Positions 8,376 to 18,353 of a stretch of 64,000 nucleotides of DNA are shown here, one piece after another. Where the stretch lies: positions 1,116,001-1,180,000 of the forward strand of contig NZ_CP022353.1 of NCBI RefSeq assembly GCF_002216685.1, given 5' to 3'. Position 1 is the stretch's first letter. Every line of letters begins with the position of its first letter. A model generated the notes under the pieces. It was not told where the DNA came from. It worked only from the letters and a program-made list of their open reading frames with translations, and did not search any database. Source of the DNA: Vibrio tarriae. Its GTDB lineage: Bacteria; Pseudomonadota; Gammaproteobacteria; Enterobacterales; Vibrionaceae. The position numbers and the translations under genes are program-made.

Positions 8376-9566
8376 CTATTTCGTCGGATAAATCGTCAAA
8401 GGCTCAAACGTTGCCGTTGCATTGCTGCTGGCTCCCGGATGATCGGTGTATTGTGTGTCTTGCATTAGGGTATAAAACACATCAACGAAGTCATCATCAT
8501 TCACAAGGACGCCATCGGGAATAGCCTCGATAATTTTTCCCGTGATCTGCGCAATAATCGCGTAGCCTTGTACTTCAGGATTAGGGATAAGCTTGAGCAC
8601 CTCTTCCGCCACTTTCACCAGTTGTTTCGCTAGTTCTTTATAATCCGTGCCATCATCTTGCTCCATGAGGATCATATCCACAGCACCCCAGCGATAGCGA
8701 ACCCAGTGAATGACAACCTGATTCGGGAAATAATCTTGCTTATCGTAATCCAGATAAGGCATATCAATCAGATCAATGGTTGGTTTATCGCGGCTTGGAT
8801 CAACTCCAGTGACTAGCGCATAAATTTCGGCACGGCCTGAAATCCAAGGTTCTTTGTCATCTTGCAGACGAATTTTCTTTAAAACAGTGGTGGAAATGGG
8901 CGCTGTATCGGCGGATGCAGAGCGACTCAAAGAACGTGTCGATGCTTCAATTGAGCTACTCTCTTGCGTAGACAATTGTGGGCTTTGCCCTAAGCGCTGC
9001 ATTTCCGCACGCATGGCTTGCAGACCCGCTTTGAGTTCGACGGCGCTGTCGTTATCAACCACAAAGATGGGGACATCTGGCAATTGGTAGACATCGAGTT
9101 GGTGGATTTGGCCATACACATCATAAGCTTCAATGTATTGCCAGCTATCATCGTTACCACTCGGCTCAAAAGCAAACAGCGGACTCTGTCCTTCTTGCCA
9201 TTCTTTGAGCATCGAAGCATCGGCCAAACGCAGTTGCAGAAGTTGCTCTGTAAACTGGTCAATACCTTTTAAGGTGCGCACATTCTTATCTGCAGAGCGC
9301 AACTGTTGGCTCATCTCAGTATTTGGCGCGGATTCCACCAGTTCGGAGACTGAAATGCTCAAGTTATCTGCACTGATTTGTGTTTTGAGTGTTTGCGCGT
9401 AAGCGGCATAGTTTTGGCTGAAGGATTCCGCCAATTGACGCTTTTGTGCAACGACGGCATCCGCCTTCGCTTGCGCTGTTAGTCCGGTGTTGCTTTGTGT
9501 TTCTTCTGATTGGCAGCCAACCAGTGCAACAGTCAGAAGCACTGCTATGGAGAGTGGTTTATGCAT
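8376..9566 (-). CDS. Predicted lipoprotein of unknown function
   Basis: 396 residues. A type II signal peptide with lipobox LVGC (Cys at ~18) is followed by a polar, Ser/Gln-rich stretch, so it is probably a periplasm-facing lipoprotein. The N-terminal half (~30-125) looks helical. A Ser-rich low-complexity linker (~205-230, SSSIEASTRSLSRSASAD) separates it from a C-terminal domain with acidic stretches (KLIPNPEVQGYAIIAQITG, VNDDDFVDVFYTLMQD). I do not recognise a family. It is a single-gene unit between a hairpin at 8331 and the chemoreceptor. Start ATG has AAAAGGTTTCACCT upstream. Confidence 0.7.
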   Translation of the reverse strand: MHKPLSIAVLLTVALVGCQSEETQSNTGLTAQAKADAVVAQKRQLAESFSQNYAAYAQTLKTQISADNLSISVSELVESAPNTEMSQQLRSADKNVRTLKGIDQFTEQLLQLRLADASMLKEWQEGQSPLFAFEPSGNDDSWQYIEAYDVYGQIHQLDVYQLPDVPIFVVDNDSAVELKAGLQAMRAEMQRLGQSPQLSTQESSSIEASTRSLSRSASADTAPISTTVLKKIRLQDDKEPWISGRAEIYALVTGVDPSRDKPTIDLIDMPYLDYDKQDYFPNQVVIHWVRYRWGAVDMILMEQDDGTDYKELAKQLVKVAEEVLKLIPNPEVQGYAIIAQITGKIIEAIPDGVLVNDDDFVDVFYTLMQDTQYTDHPGASSNATATFEPLTIYPTK

Positions 9567-9820
9567 AGGTGAAACCTTTTCTTGTTGTAGTTAAATAGAG
9601 TAATAACTCTATTTAACTAAGCTACCACGCTTTACGCGTGATACAGAGAGAAACTATTCAGCAGGTTTATCTTTGTGGCTCAAGATCAAAATCTGCAGCA
9701 GTACGATGAATAGCAGTACAAAATGCTGCTGAGGCGGCTGAAAGGATTGCTGGAATGGTTAAAGCTGGGAGAAAGGGCGGGTTATCTTCCGCCACAATCA
9801 GTTAGTTTGGTTAGTGTAAG

Positions 9821-11527
9821 TTAAGCATTGTAACGTGCGATTTCTTGTTGCATTTCTTCAGCGAGCCTTGCCAGTTCCAGTGTGGCTTCGGAGCTCTGTT
9901 GGGCTCCTAACGCAGTTTGGTTGGAGATATCACTGATGGTGATAATGTTCTTATTGATTTCCTCTGTCACTGCACTTTGTTCTTCTGACGCAGTGGCAAT
10001 TTGTGTGTTCATGGTTGAGATACGATCTACGTTAGCCGTAATTTGTGACAGGGCTGTACCGGCTAAACGCGCTTTTTCGACCGCTTTTGATGCCCCATCT
10101 ACCCCTTGTTCGATTAGGTGAGCAGAATCTCGACTACTTTGCTGCAAACGTTGAACGGTTTGAAGAATTTGTTTCGTCGATTCTTGGGTGCGGCTTGCCA
10201 AGGTTCGTACTTCATCGGCAACCACTGCGAAGCCTCGTCCTTGTTCCCCCGCGCGCGCCGCTTCAATAGCAGCATTGAGCGCCAATAAATTGGTCTGTTC
10301 AGAAATGCCTTGAATAACATCAACTACACTGCCGATATCTTCTGAATCTTTGGCAAGCAGTTGCATTGCTGCGAGCATTTTTTGTAAATCAGAGGAAAGA
10401 TTTTCAATCATCGCGATATTCTCATCAACCACTTTACGCCCTTGCTTTGCGGCTTGTTCTGCTTCTTCAGATGCTTCAGCAGCAAGGCCAGCACTTTGCG
10501 CGACTTCGTGAACAGTGGCGGTAAATTCATGAATGGCAGTAGCAATTTGCTGGGTTTGTGATTGTTGCTCCACGATGTTCTGCTTAGTTTGCATTGCAAC
10601 AGCTGCATTTTCTTCGGCGGCCGTCGCTAATGCAGAAATCGAGTGCCGATTACTACTGATCACTTCTTGAAAGCTGCCCACGATACGGTTGACGTATTCT
10701 GCAATATCAGAGAATTCATCGTCTCCGGCTACGGGGATCCGCTGAGTGAGGTCACCATTGGCAATATTGGTTGCTGAACTCGCCAACTGGTGAACGGCAT
10801 TGTTCACTCGCTTTGCAATCAATAGCGCTAGGGTTGTGGTGACGACTAAAGCGAGGGTACCTAGCAAACTGACACTCCAAATGAATTGCTGAATATCGGA
10901 CTGTGAAATGGAAAAGTTGTCTTTGCCTTCTTGGATCTGGATGTCAAGAAATTCTTCTGCAGCTTTTTTAATATCACCATAAAGAGGATTGATCTTTTGC
11001 AGCAGAATCAGGTTGGCCTCGTCGTATTTTCCTTCTTTAAGTAGGGCGAGTGCTGGTTGAAAACCATTGTCGGTGACTTGGTCAAGTTTCTCTTTCAATG
11101 AATAAATGACGGCTTTTTCTTTGTCATCCAAGGCCGTGGCGAGAATCTGCTTATCGATAATTTCATGTAAATCAGAGATGGAGGTTTGGATCGCCTCGAT
11201 GTGGATTTGGATCGGGTGATCATGCATGAGTACATATTTAGAAGTAGGCTCATGTTGAAAAGCCAAAAGTAGTTGGCTACGTGCATTGCCTAACTCATCC
11301 AGTATGCGACCTGCCCGAATCGTATGCTGCATGCCTTTGGTATAGAGCGACTCAATAGAGTCGGACGCATCTTGCATGCCCGTTAGTCCCTTAAAACCTA
11401 GAAAAAGAATTGAAACGACAATCAGCACTACAATCAGTTTTAAGCGAAGACCAACGCTATGCAATGAGTTTGTAGTGCCTGTTGCTATCGTGCGATGAGC
11501 ACGATTCTGTAGATTGGATACCATCAT
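9821..11527 (-). CDS. Methyl-accepting chemotaxis protein
   Basis: 568-residue transmembrane chemoreceptor. TM1 spans ~31-45. The periplasmic part (~47-215) resembles a four-helix-bundle ligand domain. TM2 is at ~216-238, a HAMP domain at ~239-292, and a cytoplasmic signalling domain runs to the C-terminus. The highly conserved hairpin tip, [20 protein letters not shown] followed by [15 protein letters not shown], lies near 400-437 and binds CheA/CheW. There is no C-terminal CheR-tethering pentapeptide (it ends EIARYNA). The ligand is unknown. Two ATG codons in tandem (11527 and 11524) follow GGGGGTGG. It is monocistronic. Confidence 0.93.
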   Translation of the reverse strand: MMVSNLQNRAHRTIATGTTNSLHSVGLRLKLIVVLIVVSILFLGFKGLTGMQDASDSIESLYTKGMQHTIRAGRILDELGNARSQLLLAFQHEPTSKYVLMHDHPIQIHIEAIQTSISDLHEIIDKQILATALDDKEKAVIYSLKEKLDQVTDNGFQPALALLKEGKYDEANLILLQKINPLYGDIKKAAEEFLDIQIQEGKDNFSISQSDIQQFIWSVSLLGTLALVVTTTLALLIAKRVNNAVHQLASSATNIANGDLTQRIPVAGDDEFSDIAEYVNRIVGSFQEVISSNRHSISALATAAEENAAVAMQTKQNIVEQQSQTQQIATAIHEFTATVHEVAQSAGLAAEASEEAEQAAKQGRKVVDENIAMIENLSSDLQKMLAAMQLLAKDSEDIGSVVDVIQGISEQTNLLALNAAIEAARAGEQGRGFAVVADEVRTLASRTQESTKQILQTVQRLQQSSRDSAHLIEQGVDGASKAVEKARLAGTALSQITANVDRISTMNTQIATASEEQSAVTEEINKNIITISDISNQTALGAQQSSEATLELARLAEEMQQEIARYNA

Positions 11528-11629
11528 CCACCCCCGACAAAAAATGAGAAAGTTATTGAAGTTGCACTCATTTCAGTATGGTTCAAGCGACATCACTGGC
11601 ATCAATTTCACGGCGTTATGATAGGTAGA

Positions 11630-12145
11630 TCATGATTTTTTATGTCGATATTGATACAGGTTATTTTCATCGCCATACAGCTCACAAGAACCAACCAAGG
11701 TAAAGCCGATTTTCTTCAATAAAGCATTGGATGCTTGGTTGTTAGGCAGGGTTATCGCGAGGAGTTGCTGGAAATAAAAGTGTTGGAAAGCGTGGTGTAA
11801 TACAGCTATTGCCGCTTCTTCGGCATAGCCTTTTCGCCAATGTTCAGGCAAAAAAGCATAGCCGATATCGGGTTGCTGCAGTTCTGGCCTTTTTATGACA
11901 CCACACATGCCAATAGGTGTACCGCAGGCCTTGAGCTCAACCATATTGAGACCAAATCCGTTGGCATGATAACTGGCGATGGGACCATTCGTGAGATAGT
12001 TCAAGGCTTCTTCAGTGGTGTGCACATTCTTGTCCGCGATATAGCGGATAAAAGACTCTTCATTGAGCAAACGGATAATAAATGGCGTATCGCGGTGCTC
12101 AAAATGCCGAATGACTAGACGGCGAGTTTCAGTGACTAAGGTCAT
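11630..12145 (-). CDS. GNAT-family N-acetyltransferase (RimJ/RimL type)
   Basis: 171 residues from ATG 12145 (MTLVTETRRLVIRHF), preceded by AAGGAAG at good spacing; a longer upstream frame is open but lacks a ribosome site. Features: ETRRLVIR opening typical of RimJ/RimL-like GNATs, DIGYAFLPEHWRKGYAEEA covering the acetyl-CoA pyrophosphate-binding motif A (R/Q-x-x-G-x-A), and NQASNALLKKIGF as motif B. The substrate may be a protein N-terminus or a small amine and cannot be told. It stands alone, divergent from the lipoprotein gene at 12305. Confidence 0.85.
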   Translation of the reverse strand: MTLVTETRRLVIRHFEHRDTPFIIRLLNEESFIRYIADKNVHTTEEALNYLTNGPIASYHANGFGLNMVELKACGTPIGMCGVIKRPELQQPDIGYAFLPEHWRKGYAEEAAIAVLHHAFQHFYFQQLLAITLPNNQASNALLKKIGFTLVGSCELYGDENNLYQYRHKKS

Positions 12146-12304
12146 AAACTTCCTTGTTGAGGCATTGAATGATCGGTATAGGGGACGAATCTGTGGCTTC
12201 TTGCTGTTTACTGACAATATCGGACATTGCACAGCCCCCAATTGTTGTAAAATCCGCGCTCAATCGGTTTTATATTTCTTATCATAACAACCCATGAGGT
12301 TTGA

Positions 12305-12658
12305 ATGAAAAAGTTACTTCTTGCTTTCGTTTTGGTGTTGATGGGCTGTTCAGATATGGTCGAAAATTACTACGCCGACTATCAGCAGGCTCAGGCGGAT
12401 CATCTGTTTGAACGCGGCTGGCTGCCGCCAATTCTTCCCGCCTCAACCACGCAAATTCAGGTTGCGAATAATCTGGATAGTAACTATTCACAAGGATCTT
12501 TTGTGATTGCTGAAGCAGATTTAGCGCAATTTATTGAACAACTGGAAGCGTGTGAGTTCTCGGGGTTGTATCGTTTTCAAGCGGAAAAAAGCGTTTGGTC
12601 ATTTACGCTTGATACACAAGGTAAAGTGAGGTATCAACTCACGTCTCGTGCTGAATAA
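12305..12658 (+). CDS. Small predicted lipoprotein
   Basis: 117 residues with a lipoprotein signal ending in lipobox LMGC (Cys at 15), then a 100-residue soluble part containing WLPPILPASTTQIQVANNLD and SGLYRFQAEKSVWSF. I recall similar small lipoproteins of unknown function in vibrios and enterics but cannot name a family with confidence. Start ATG has GAGGTTTGA upstream. The next gene follows 70 bases later on the same strand, so they may be co-transcribed. Confidence 0.75.
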   Translation: MKKLLLAFVLVLMGCSDMVENYYADYQQAQADHLFERGWLPPILPASTTQIQVANNLDSNYSQGSFVIAEADLAQFIEQLEACEFSGLYRFQAEKSVWSFTLDTQGKVRYQLTSRAE

Positions 12659-12728
12659 GTCATTGAACATTATTGGATGAATCGGCGCACTATAGGTGAT
12701 TATGCCTTGTTTTTGATGGGAGCGAAGT

Positions 12729-13130
12729 GTGGAAATCAGCGATCAATGGGTAACTGTTATGTTACCTTCTTTGATTCATCGGATTGGTAGTGACACCATT
12801 AAGCGTTTAAAACCTCAGGCCCAATCTTTGGGTTGTGAGTTAAAACGTATTCGCCGCTCACGCAATTGGCAGTTGGTGGGAGAGGCTATCTCTGTACAAC
12901 ACTTTGTTACCCAAATTAAGCCGACTGAGTATCAAGATGCCGAATATCTGATCAGAAAACTCGAAATGGCGATGAAGCAACACAGCGATAAATTGGAACC
13001 CTTAGAGGTAAAATTACAGCGCTTAATTACCCAAAACCCTTCTATCACACTCGCTGAACTAATGGTGGCGACACAGTGCAGTTTAGTGCAGGCACGATCG
13101 GCACGATTTGCGCAAGATAATTGGGATTAA
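12729..13130 (+). CDS. Ribosome-recycling-factor-like family protein (Vibrio-type)
   Basis: 133 residues started at GTG 12729 with GGGAG just upstream; an internal ATG (MLPSLIHRIG) is an alternative start. The core reads LPSLIHRIGSDTIKRLKPQA, then a basic KRIRRSRNWQLVG, then a C-terminal helical part with ITLAELMVATQCSLVQARSARF. This pattern matches a small Vibrionaceae family labelled ribosome-recycling-factor-like in databases; it is not true RRF, which is about 185 residues. The function is unproven. The basic segment suggests nucleic-acid or ribosome contact. Confidence 0.65.
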   Translation: MEISDQWVTVMLPSLIHRIGSDTIKRLKPQAQSLGCELKRIRRSRNWQLVGEAISVQHFVTQIKPTEYQDAEYLIRKLEMAMKQHSDKLEPLEVKLQRLITQNPSITLAELMVATQCSLVQARSARFAQDNWD

Positions 13131-13175
13131 GAAAACAATATTGATAGGCGAGGTTGTATTGTTCCTAAAACGGTG

Positions 13176-13216
13176 AAACCCCGACAGTTGGTAGCTATCG
13201 GGGTTTCGAATTTTTA
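13176..13216. terminator. Rho-independent-type hairpin before rplY 3' end
   Basis: AAACCCCGA and TCGGGGTTT form a strong stem (13176-13206) around the loop, followed by CGAATTTTT. It lies between the convergent 12729 gene and rplY and can serve both. Confidence 0.75.
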
Positions 13217-13294
13217 GATTTCTCGGTTGGTAATGCCGATGATCTTATTTATGCAAAAGGCTGGATTTAATCCGAGTAATTCCTTGGTAGGGAA

Positions 13295-13573
13295 TTAGAT
13301 ACGGATGAAGTCCATGTGCTCAACTTTTGGCTTGTACGCGTGGCGTTGAACGTCTTGAGGCTTCACTTTCACTTCTTGGCCGTCGATAACCAGAACGATA
13401 GCTTCGTAAAACTCAGGCTTGTCCATTTGGTTCATCACGTCATCGTGGTTCAGTGAGATAGAAACTGGAGCTGCTTCACCACCGTAAACGATCGCTGGGA
13501 AGTAACCAGTGTTACGTAGGCGGCGGCTCGCACCTTTACCTAGGTCAGTACGTAATACTGCTTCGAATTTCAT
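13295..13573 (-). CDS. rplY: 50S ribosomal protein L25
   Basis: 92 residues from ATG 13573 ([20 protein letters not shown]); the upstream in-frame ATG at 13588 would add MRVNT and is not family-like. The short, single-domain L25 binds the 5S rRNA E-loop; conserved features are [18 protein letters not shown] and [16 protein letters not shown]. Length matches the 94-residue E. coli protein, not the longer CTC form. It has its own transcription unit, with a leader of about 100 bases containing no other gene. Confidence 0.96.
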   Translation of the reverse strand: MKFEAVLRTDLGKGASRRLRNTGYFPAIVYGGEAAPVSISLNHDDVMNQMDKPEFYEAIVLVIDGQEVKVKPQDVQRHAYKPKVEHMDFIRI

Positions 13574-13730
13574 AGTATTTACTCTCAAATTAGTAAAAAA
13601 CAGAGTGACAGGGCAATGCGACCTTGCCCGTGTCGTAGAGTTTCCAAACCTATAGGAGGGTCAGAAACGAGCGCGGATACTAGCATTCATTGCTCTCTCG
13701 GGCAACTGAAAATCCGTTTTTGCACCGCAT

Positions 13731-15104
13731 TTAATGGGATTTGACGGCTTTGGCAGTGCGAGTGGGTTGTTTTAAGGTCAGTGTGGCTTTTAAGCCGCCT
13801 AACTGACTCTCTCCCAAAGCCAATGCTCCACGATAACTGTGCGCCATTTCACTCACAATATTAAGTCCAAGCCCAGTGCCGGGCGTGGTTTCATCCAAGC
13901 GCACTCCGCGTTTGAGGGCTTTTTCGCGGTTCGTTGCGCTGATGCCTGCGCCATCGTCTTCCACGCAAATCTGTACCCAATCGTCACTCAGTATTTGGCT
14001 GTGTACACGAATTAAGCTGTTGGCCCATTTGTAGCTGTTTTCCAGAAGGTTACCGATCATTTCATCTAGGTCAGTCGGTTCAACGGCCACTTCTAAGTCC
14101 GAATCCAGCTCATTCACCAAGGTGATTCCACGTTCAGCGTAAACCTTATCAAATGCTTGTGAAATAGCATCGACTCGCGCACTGGGTGCGGTTTTGACCG
14201 AAAGAATATTGGCGGAACCCGCCATACGAGCACGCCCTAGATGGTAGTCAATTTGCTGCTGGATCTGCTCAACAGAAGGCTGTAACTGGCTTCTGAGCTG
14301 GGCATCATTCAACTGAGCGACTTCGTTTTTGAGCACAGAAAGTGGTGTTTTTAATGCGTGGGATAAGTTCCCCGCATGGTGTCTGGCTCGCTCAAGCAGC
14401 TCTTGGTAATGAAAGAGGAGAGCGTTGAGATCATTGACTAGCGGTGAAATCTCTTGTGGATAATCGCCATTCAACGCAGTTTTCTGGCCATCTCGCAAGG
14501 CTGAGAGTTCGCGCTGCATTTTCGAAAGTGGGCGGAGTGACCACGTCACTTGTACGCCGGTTAAAACGAGTATTCCGCTGAACAATAGAGCCAGAATCAT
14601 CCACAACTCTTTGCTCACACGCTGTAGCGTGGCTTTTAGGGAGGCATCATCTAAGCCTATCGTGATTGTGATGGGTTGTGAAAATTCGGGCAGATAAACA
14701 GTACGCTTTAATACAATTAACGATTCCTCTTTCGCGCCAAGATAAATAGTACCGTGAACATGGGTTTCTTCGGTCAAAAAGCGATCCCACAACGAGCGTG
14801 AGCGAAGCGTTTGATCGCCTAAAGTGGCTGACCAGTAAAGGCCACTATAAGGCTGGGTAAAACGGGGATCGGCAAGTCGAGTGGTGAGGGTTAATTGTCC
14901 TTGTGGATTGGCTTCCAAGTTAGCGGTGATCTCATCCATCGACAGTTGCAACTGGTTTTGCACATCTTCCAGCAGATATTGATGGATGAGATTGGGGATC
15001 AAATAACCGGCGGCCAAGATCATCGCGCCCAGCCATAGTGCCGCAGCAAGGAGCAAGCGGGTTTTTAGGCTGAGATGACGTAACGCCCGAGATTTAATTG
15101 GCAT
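13731..15104 (-). CDS. Sensor histidine kinase (PhoQ/QseC-like)
   Basis: 457 residues from ATG 15104; this start lies 11 bases inside the regulator gene, a typical translational coupling. TM1 ~16-38, a periplasmic sensor of about 125 residues, TM2 ~166-188, HAMP, then HisKA with the phospho-acceptor H-box NLSHALKTPLSVL (His249). The ATPase domain has the N-box EMIGNLLENSYKW, G1 EDDGAGI and G2 GTGLGLNIV. All catalytic boxes are present. It forms an operon with the OmpR-type regulator and a PepSY protein. I recall this as VC1639 but no signal is established; acid/cation or antimicrobial-peptide sensing is only suggested by PhoQ-like layout. Confidence 0.92.
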   Translation of the reverse strand: MPIKSRALRHLSLKTRLLLAAALWLGAMILAAGYLIPNLIHQYLLEDVQNQLQLSMDEITANLEANPQGQLTLTTRLADPRFTQPYSGLYWSATLGDQTLRSRSLWDRFLTEETHVHGTIYLGAKEESLIVLKRTVYLPEFSQPITITIGLDDASLKATLQRVSKELWMILALLFSGILVLTGVQVTWSLRPLSKMQRELSALRDGQKTALNGDYPQEISPLVNDLNALLFHYQELLERARHHAGNLSHALKTPLSVLKNEVAQLNDAQLRSQLQPSVEQIQQQIDYHLGRARMAGSANILSVKTAPSARVDAISQAFDKVYAERGITLVNELDSDLEVAVEPTDLDEMIGNLLENSYKWANSLIRVHSQILSDDWVQICVEDDGAGISATNREKALKRGVRLDETTPGTGLGLNIVSEMAHSYRGALALGESQLGGLKATLTLKQPTRTAKAVKSH

Positions 15105-15753
15105 GCAGCTGATACCCAAGACCGCGCACGGTTTTGATCACATCCGGCGCAATTTTCTTACGAATGCGCCCGATGAACACCTCAATGGTGTTGGAATCGC
15201 GGTCAAAATCTTGCTTATAGATATGTTCGACAAGCTCAGTGCGTGAAATCACTTTCTCAGGGTTATGCATGAAATAGGCGATCACTTTATATTCGAGGGC
15301 GGTGAGGCTAACCGCTTGCCCTTGCCACATTACTTTGGAAGTGCGCGTATCTAAACTCAGGTCACCGACTTGCATCACCGGGGAGGCATTGCCGGATGCA
15401 CGGCGCAGTTGGGCGCGAATACGAGCAATCAACTCAACCATTTCAAAGGGTTTGGTGAGGTAATCGTCCGCTCCTGCATTCAAACCTTCGACCCGTTGAG
15501 TGAGGGTATCGCGTGCACTCAAAATCACCACAGGAGTGTTGATGTTCTCGTCTCGAATGCCTTTAAGTACGGTCAAACCATCCAATTTCGGTAGACCGAG
15601 ATCGAGTACGATGACGTCCCACTCTTCCGCGGTGGCACGGTATAAGGCATCGATGCCATCTTGTGCCAGTTCGGGAACCCAACCTGTTTGCTCTAACGCC
15701 GAGAGGATCTGCTGGCCTAACTGAACATCATCTTCAACAACTAATATTTTCAT
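15094..15753 (-). CDS. OmpR/PhoB-family response regulator
   Basis: 219 residues: an N-terminal receiver with acidic pair EDD (7-9), phospho-acceptor Asp51 in VIVLDLGLPKLDG, and conserved Thr/Ser and Lys (ILSA, YLTKPF). The C-terminal winged-helix DNA-binding domain contains ALEYKVIAYFMHNP, SRTELVEHIY and SNTIEVFIGRIRKKI. It pairs with the overlapping downstream kinase. The nearest family is QseB/PhoP/BasR. It lies 11 bases after the PepSY gene, giving the order PepSY-regulator-kinase. Confidence 0.94.
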   Translation of the reverse strand: MKILVVEDDVQLGQQILSALEQTGWVPELAQDGIDALYRATAEEWDVIVLDLGLPKLDGLTVLKGIRDENINTPVVILSARDTLTQRVEGLNAGADDYLTKPFEMVELIARIRAQLRRASGNASPVMQVGDLSLDTRTSKVMWQGQAVSLTALEYKVIAYFMHNPEKVISRTELVEHIYKQDFDRDSNTIEVFIGRIRKKIAPDVIKTVRGLGYQLHAN

Positions 15754-15764
15754 GGTCTGCTCGA

Positions 15765-16166
15765 TTATTTTTTGATAGCACGAATCACATTACGTCCGCG
15801 AATGGACATCAGCTCCAACGTAGCGGCGTTGTATTCGACACGAAAGACTTGATTGTCATACACCAATTTCAGCTCATAAATCCACTCATCGTCATCTTCG
15901 TCAAGCTCGACTTTGATCAAACGCCCATTCAACTGCTGATCGACCGTGGCATAGAGTTCTGCAAAAGGGCGAATCAACCCTTTTTGGACGGCGCGATAAA
16001 CGTCATCTTGGTCTTCATCAATTTCAATTTGCGTCCCTTCACGATACGAGCCTTGTTCCCAGTCTCGCACCTTGTTATCAGCGTGAGTGGGCAGTGCAAA
16101 CCCTAGCAACAACAATAGGAGTAGGAGGCTGGCTTGCGGTCTCTGCTGCATACGAAAAATCTGCAT
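15765..16166 (-). CDS. PepSY-domain periplasmic protein
   Basis: 133 residues from ATG 16166 (MQIFRMQQRPQ); an upstream extension to 16244 is open but has no ribosome site. A signal peptide with a run of leucines ends near PTHA. The mature part is acidic and contains a single PepSY domain (DDVYRAVQKGLIRPF to VFRVEYNAATLELMSIRG). PepSY proteins of this size often sit next to two-component genes and may modulate the kinase or inhibit proteases in the periplasm. Being first in the operon supports an accessory sensing role, which is inference. Confidence 0.85.
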   Translation of the reverse strand: MQIFRMQQRPQASLLLLLLLLGFALPTHADNKVRDWEQGSYREGTQIEIDEDQDDVYRAVQKGLIRPFAELYATVDQQLNGRLIKVELDEDDDEWIYELKLVYDNQVFRVEYNAATLELMSIRGRNVIRAIKK

Positions 16167-16325
16167 AGTCAATACCTGAATGTTGAATCTGTTGCCGAGT
16201 ATAACGAGATAAAAATGAACAGAAAGTGAATTGCGAAACCCCATCGCTATGGTTTAGATGATGAACGTCTGCTTTGGGTTTGCCTAGTCTCGGCTTTCCC
16301 ACTCTCTGTCTAATTTTGGTTTGTC

Positions 16326-16453
16326 TATACCAAAACTACTTGGAGTTGCAGGTAGGCGGCAAGAGAGTGAACCCCCATGAGCATAGATAAACTATGTGAT
16401 TGGGGTGAGCGAACGTAGCCAACACCGCTGCAGCTTCAAGTAGGAAGGGTATA
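16326..16453 (+). repeat. ERIC (IRU) element, copy 1
   Basis: 128-bp imperfect palindrome beginning TATACC and ending GGGTATA, with the ERIC core blocks GTTGCAGGTAGGCGGCAAG, GATTGGGGTGAGCGAACG and GCTGCAGCTTCAAGTAGGA. Its right end overlaps the last 18 bases of radD and provides that gene's stop codon. Confidence 0.92.
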
Positions 16454-18220
16454 AGCTCGGTTTGATAAGTGAACTTCGGTTGGGGAGACGAACTCATCGG
16501 CAAATACTTTGTCTCGAATGGTCCAAAAGCGGCCCGATTTTCGCGCAATCACAAACAGGGGGGGCCGAAAACGGTGCTGATGATCCACGACTTTGGCGGG
16601 CGTTGCTGCCTCAAAAGGCCGATGTTTGTCAGCCAGATGTGGACGTACAAATTGGTCGTGAAATTGCTGCTTTTGGCGTGGCGTGCCTAGTGACCAAAAT
16701 TGGTGTACTTGCACCGCATCTTGCCCGTGGTAAGTCACTTGAAGCTGGCTTTTCCCTTTGGCATCTTTATGAACTTTTAGGCTCATGTCGGAACATTCAA
16801 ACACCAGCGCATCTTTAAGATTGAGTGCCTCTTTGAGTTTCTTATCGGGGTCCACTAACGTGGCGTTACACTCATGGCAGATGCGTGCGGCGATGTCGTT
16901 ATCCGCACCACATTCATTGCAGTATTTCGCACGAAAACGGTAGCCACAATGCTCGCGCTCACCCGTCTCATCATCGGTGAAATAGCCTTGGCAGCGGCGG
17001 CCATAGTGCTCAATCAGAAAGCCGTTCGCATCCAGCTTGCCCCAAAAGTTATTGTTAAAACCGCAAGCGGGGCAGGGAATGGTGATGATTTCGCTGTCTG
17101 AATCGGGTTTCGGATCGCCCACTTCAGGTTGATACAGATCGTACTGATTACCCGCATAGTCGAGCACCAAACAGTCGGATTTGCCCGCCGCAAGGCGTAG
17201 CCCGCGGCCGACAATTTGTTGATAGAGACTGACCGATTCTGTTGGCCTTAAAATCGCAATCAAATCGACATGTGGCGCATCAAATCCGGTGGTGAGTACG
17301 GAAACATTGACCAAAAACTTAATCTGTTGCTGTTTGAACGCTTGGATGATGCGATCACGCTCTGGCGTCGGGGTATCACCAATCACTAAAGCAGCGTGTT
17401 CGTTAGGCAGTAAACGGTAGATCTCTTCGGCGTGACGCACGGTCGCTGCAAAAATCATCACCCCTTGTCGCGCTTTAGCAAGCTCAATGATCTGGGCAAC
17501 AATTTGCGGAGTGGCGCGCTGTGATTGCTCAATCACCAAGTCGAGTTCTGATTCACGATAGCGCCCGGTATTGGCCGGTTTCAACTGCGAAAAGTCATAG
17601 CTCATGACGGGGGTATCAATCAATTGAGCGGGGGTGAGAAAACCTTCATCCAATAAATAGTGAACGGGTAGCTCAAAAATACAGTCGCGGAAAAAACGCG
17701 GCTCTTCACTGCGCACTAAACCACGGGTGTGATACTGGTAAATCCATCCCATCCCGAGCCGATAGGGGGTTGCGGTCAGTCCGAGCACTTTCATGCCCGG
17801 ATTGAGTTCCAGCAAATGGGTGATCACTTTTTGATAACTGCTGTTTTTGTCATCGGGGACGCGGTGGCACTCATCAATTACCAATAAAGAGAACTGGTTT
17901 TGGAACTCAGATAAGTTGCGCACCACCGATTGCACTGAGGCAAACACCACTTGTTGATCGGTTTCTTTGCGCCCCAAGCCTGCGGAAAAAATTGCGCCGG
18001 TTAAGCCATAGCCTTCATATTTGGCGTGGTTTTGCTCAACCAACTCTTTGACATGGGCCAACACCAATACGCGGCCACGGGCAAGGCGCGCAAGCTCTGC
18101 GATCACTAAGCTTTTTCCTGCGCCGGTCGGAAGCACAATCACAGCGGGGGTAGAGTGCTGGCGAAAATAGTGCACGACGGCTTTCACTGAGTCGGCTTGA
18201 TAAGGTCGTAACGTATACAT
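16436..18220 (-). CDS. radD: RadD (YejH) DEAD/DEAH-box helicase-like ATPase
   Basis: 594 residues from ATG 18220 ([12 protein letters not shown]); the open frame continues upstream through the rsuA promoter region but only this start fits the family, about 586 residues in E. coli. RadD is an SF2 ATPase acting in DNA repair and tandem-repeat recombination. Motif I is PTGAGKS, motif II DECH, motif III LTATPYR, motif [13 protein letters not shown]-terminal zinc region has cysteine pairs CPACG, CNECG and CHECN. The last residues (YTLPT) and the TGA stop are encoded by ERIC copy 1, so the original C-terminus has been trimmed or replaced. It is divergent from rsuA. Confidence 0.92.
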   Translation of the reverse strand: MYTLRPYQADSVKAVVHYFRQHSTPAVIVLPTGAGKSLVIAELARLARGRVLVLAHVKELVEQNHAKYEGYGLTGAIFSAGLGRKETDQQVVFASVQSVVRNLSEFQNQFSLLVIDECHRVPDDKNSSYQKVITHLLELNPGMKVLGLTATPYRLGMGWIYQYHTRGLVRSEEPRFFRDCIFELPVHYLLDEGFLTPAQLIDTPVMSYDFSQLKPANTGRYRESELDLVIEQSQRATPQIVAQIIELAKARQGVMIFAATVRHAEEIYRLLPNEHAALVIGDTPTPERDRIIQAFKQQQIKFLVNVSVLTTGFDAPHVDLIAILRPTESVSLYQQIVGRGLRLAAGKSDCLVLDYAGNQYDLYQPEVGDPKPDSDSEIITIPCPACGFNNNFWGKLDANGFLIEHYGRRCQGYFTDDETGEREHCGYRFRAKYCNECGADNDIAARICHECNATLVDPDKKLKEALNLKDALVFECSDMSLKVHKDAKGKSQLQVTYHGQDAVQVHQFWSLGTPRQKQQFHDQFVRPHLADKHRPFEAATPAKVVDHQHRFRPPLFVIARKSGRFWTIRDKVFADEFVSPTEVHLSNRAYTLPT

Positions 18221-18318
18221 CCGCTGGGAGTTACCGAGGTTATCTGGGCAATTGACGGCTTTTGCATCGTTTGATGTCGGCCGCAAGCAATTGCGCTGGG
18301 TAATTATTGTGTGAGGTC

Positions 18319-18326
18319 TGTATAAT
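18319..18326 (+). promoter_or_regulatory. Probable -10 element of rsuA
   Basis: A consensus TATAAT at 18321-18326 preceded by TG, 28 bases upstream of the rsuA ATG. No good -35 hexamer is seen at standard spacing. Confidence 0.45.
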
Positions 18327-18353
18327 AGCCGACTTCCAGCAGATGAGGTAAGC

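Noticed and set aside
9620..9740. Minus-strand hydrophobic stretch (QQHFVLLFIVLLQILIL) that looks like a small membrane protein
   Set aside because: The frame is bounded by stops and has no ATG, GTG or TTG before the hydrophobic part and no ribosome site; possibly a decayed gene, not listed.
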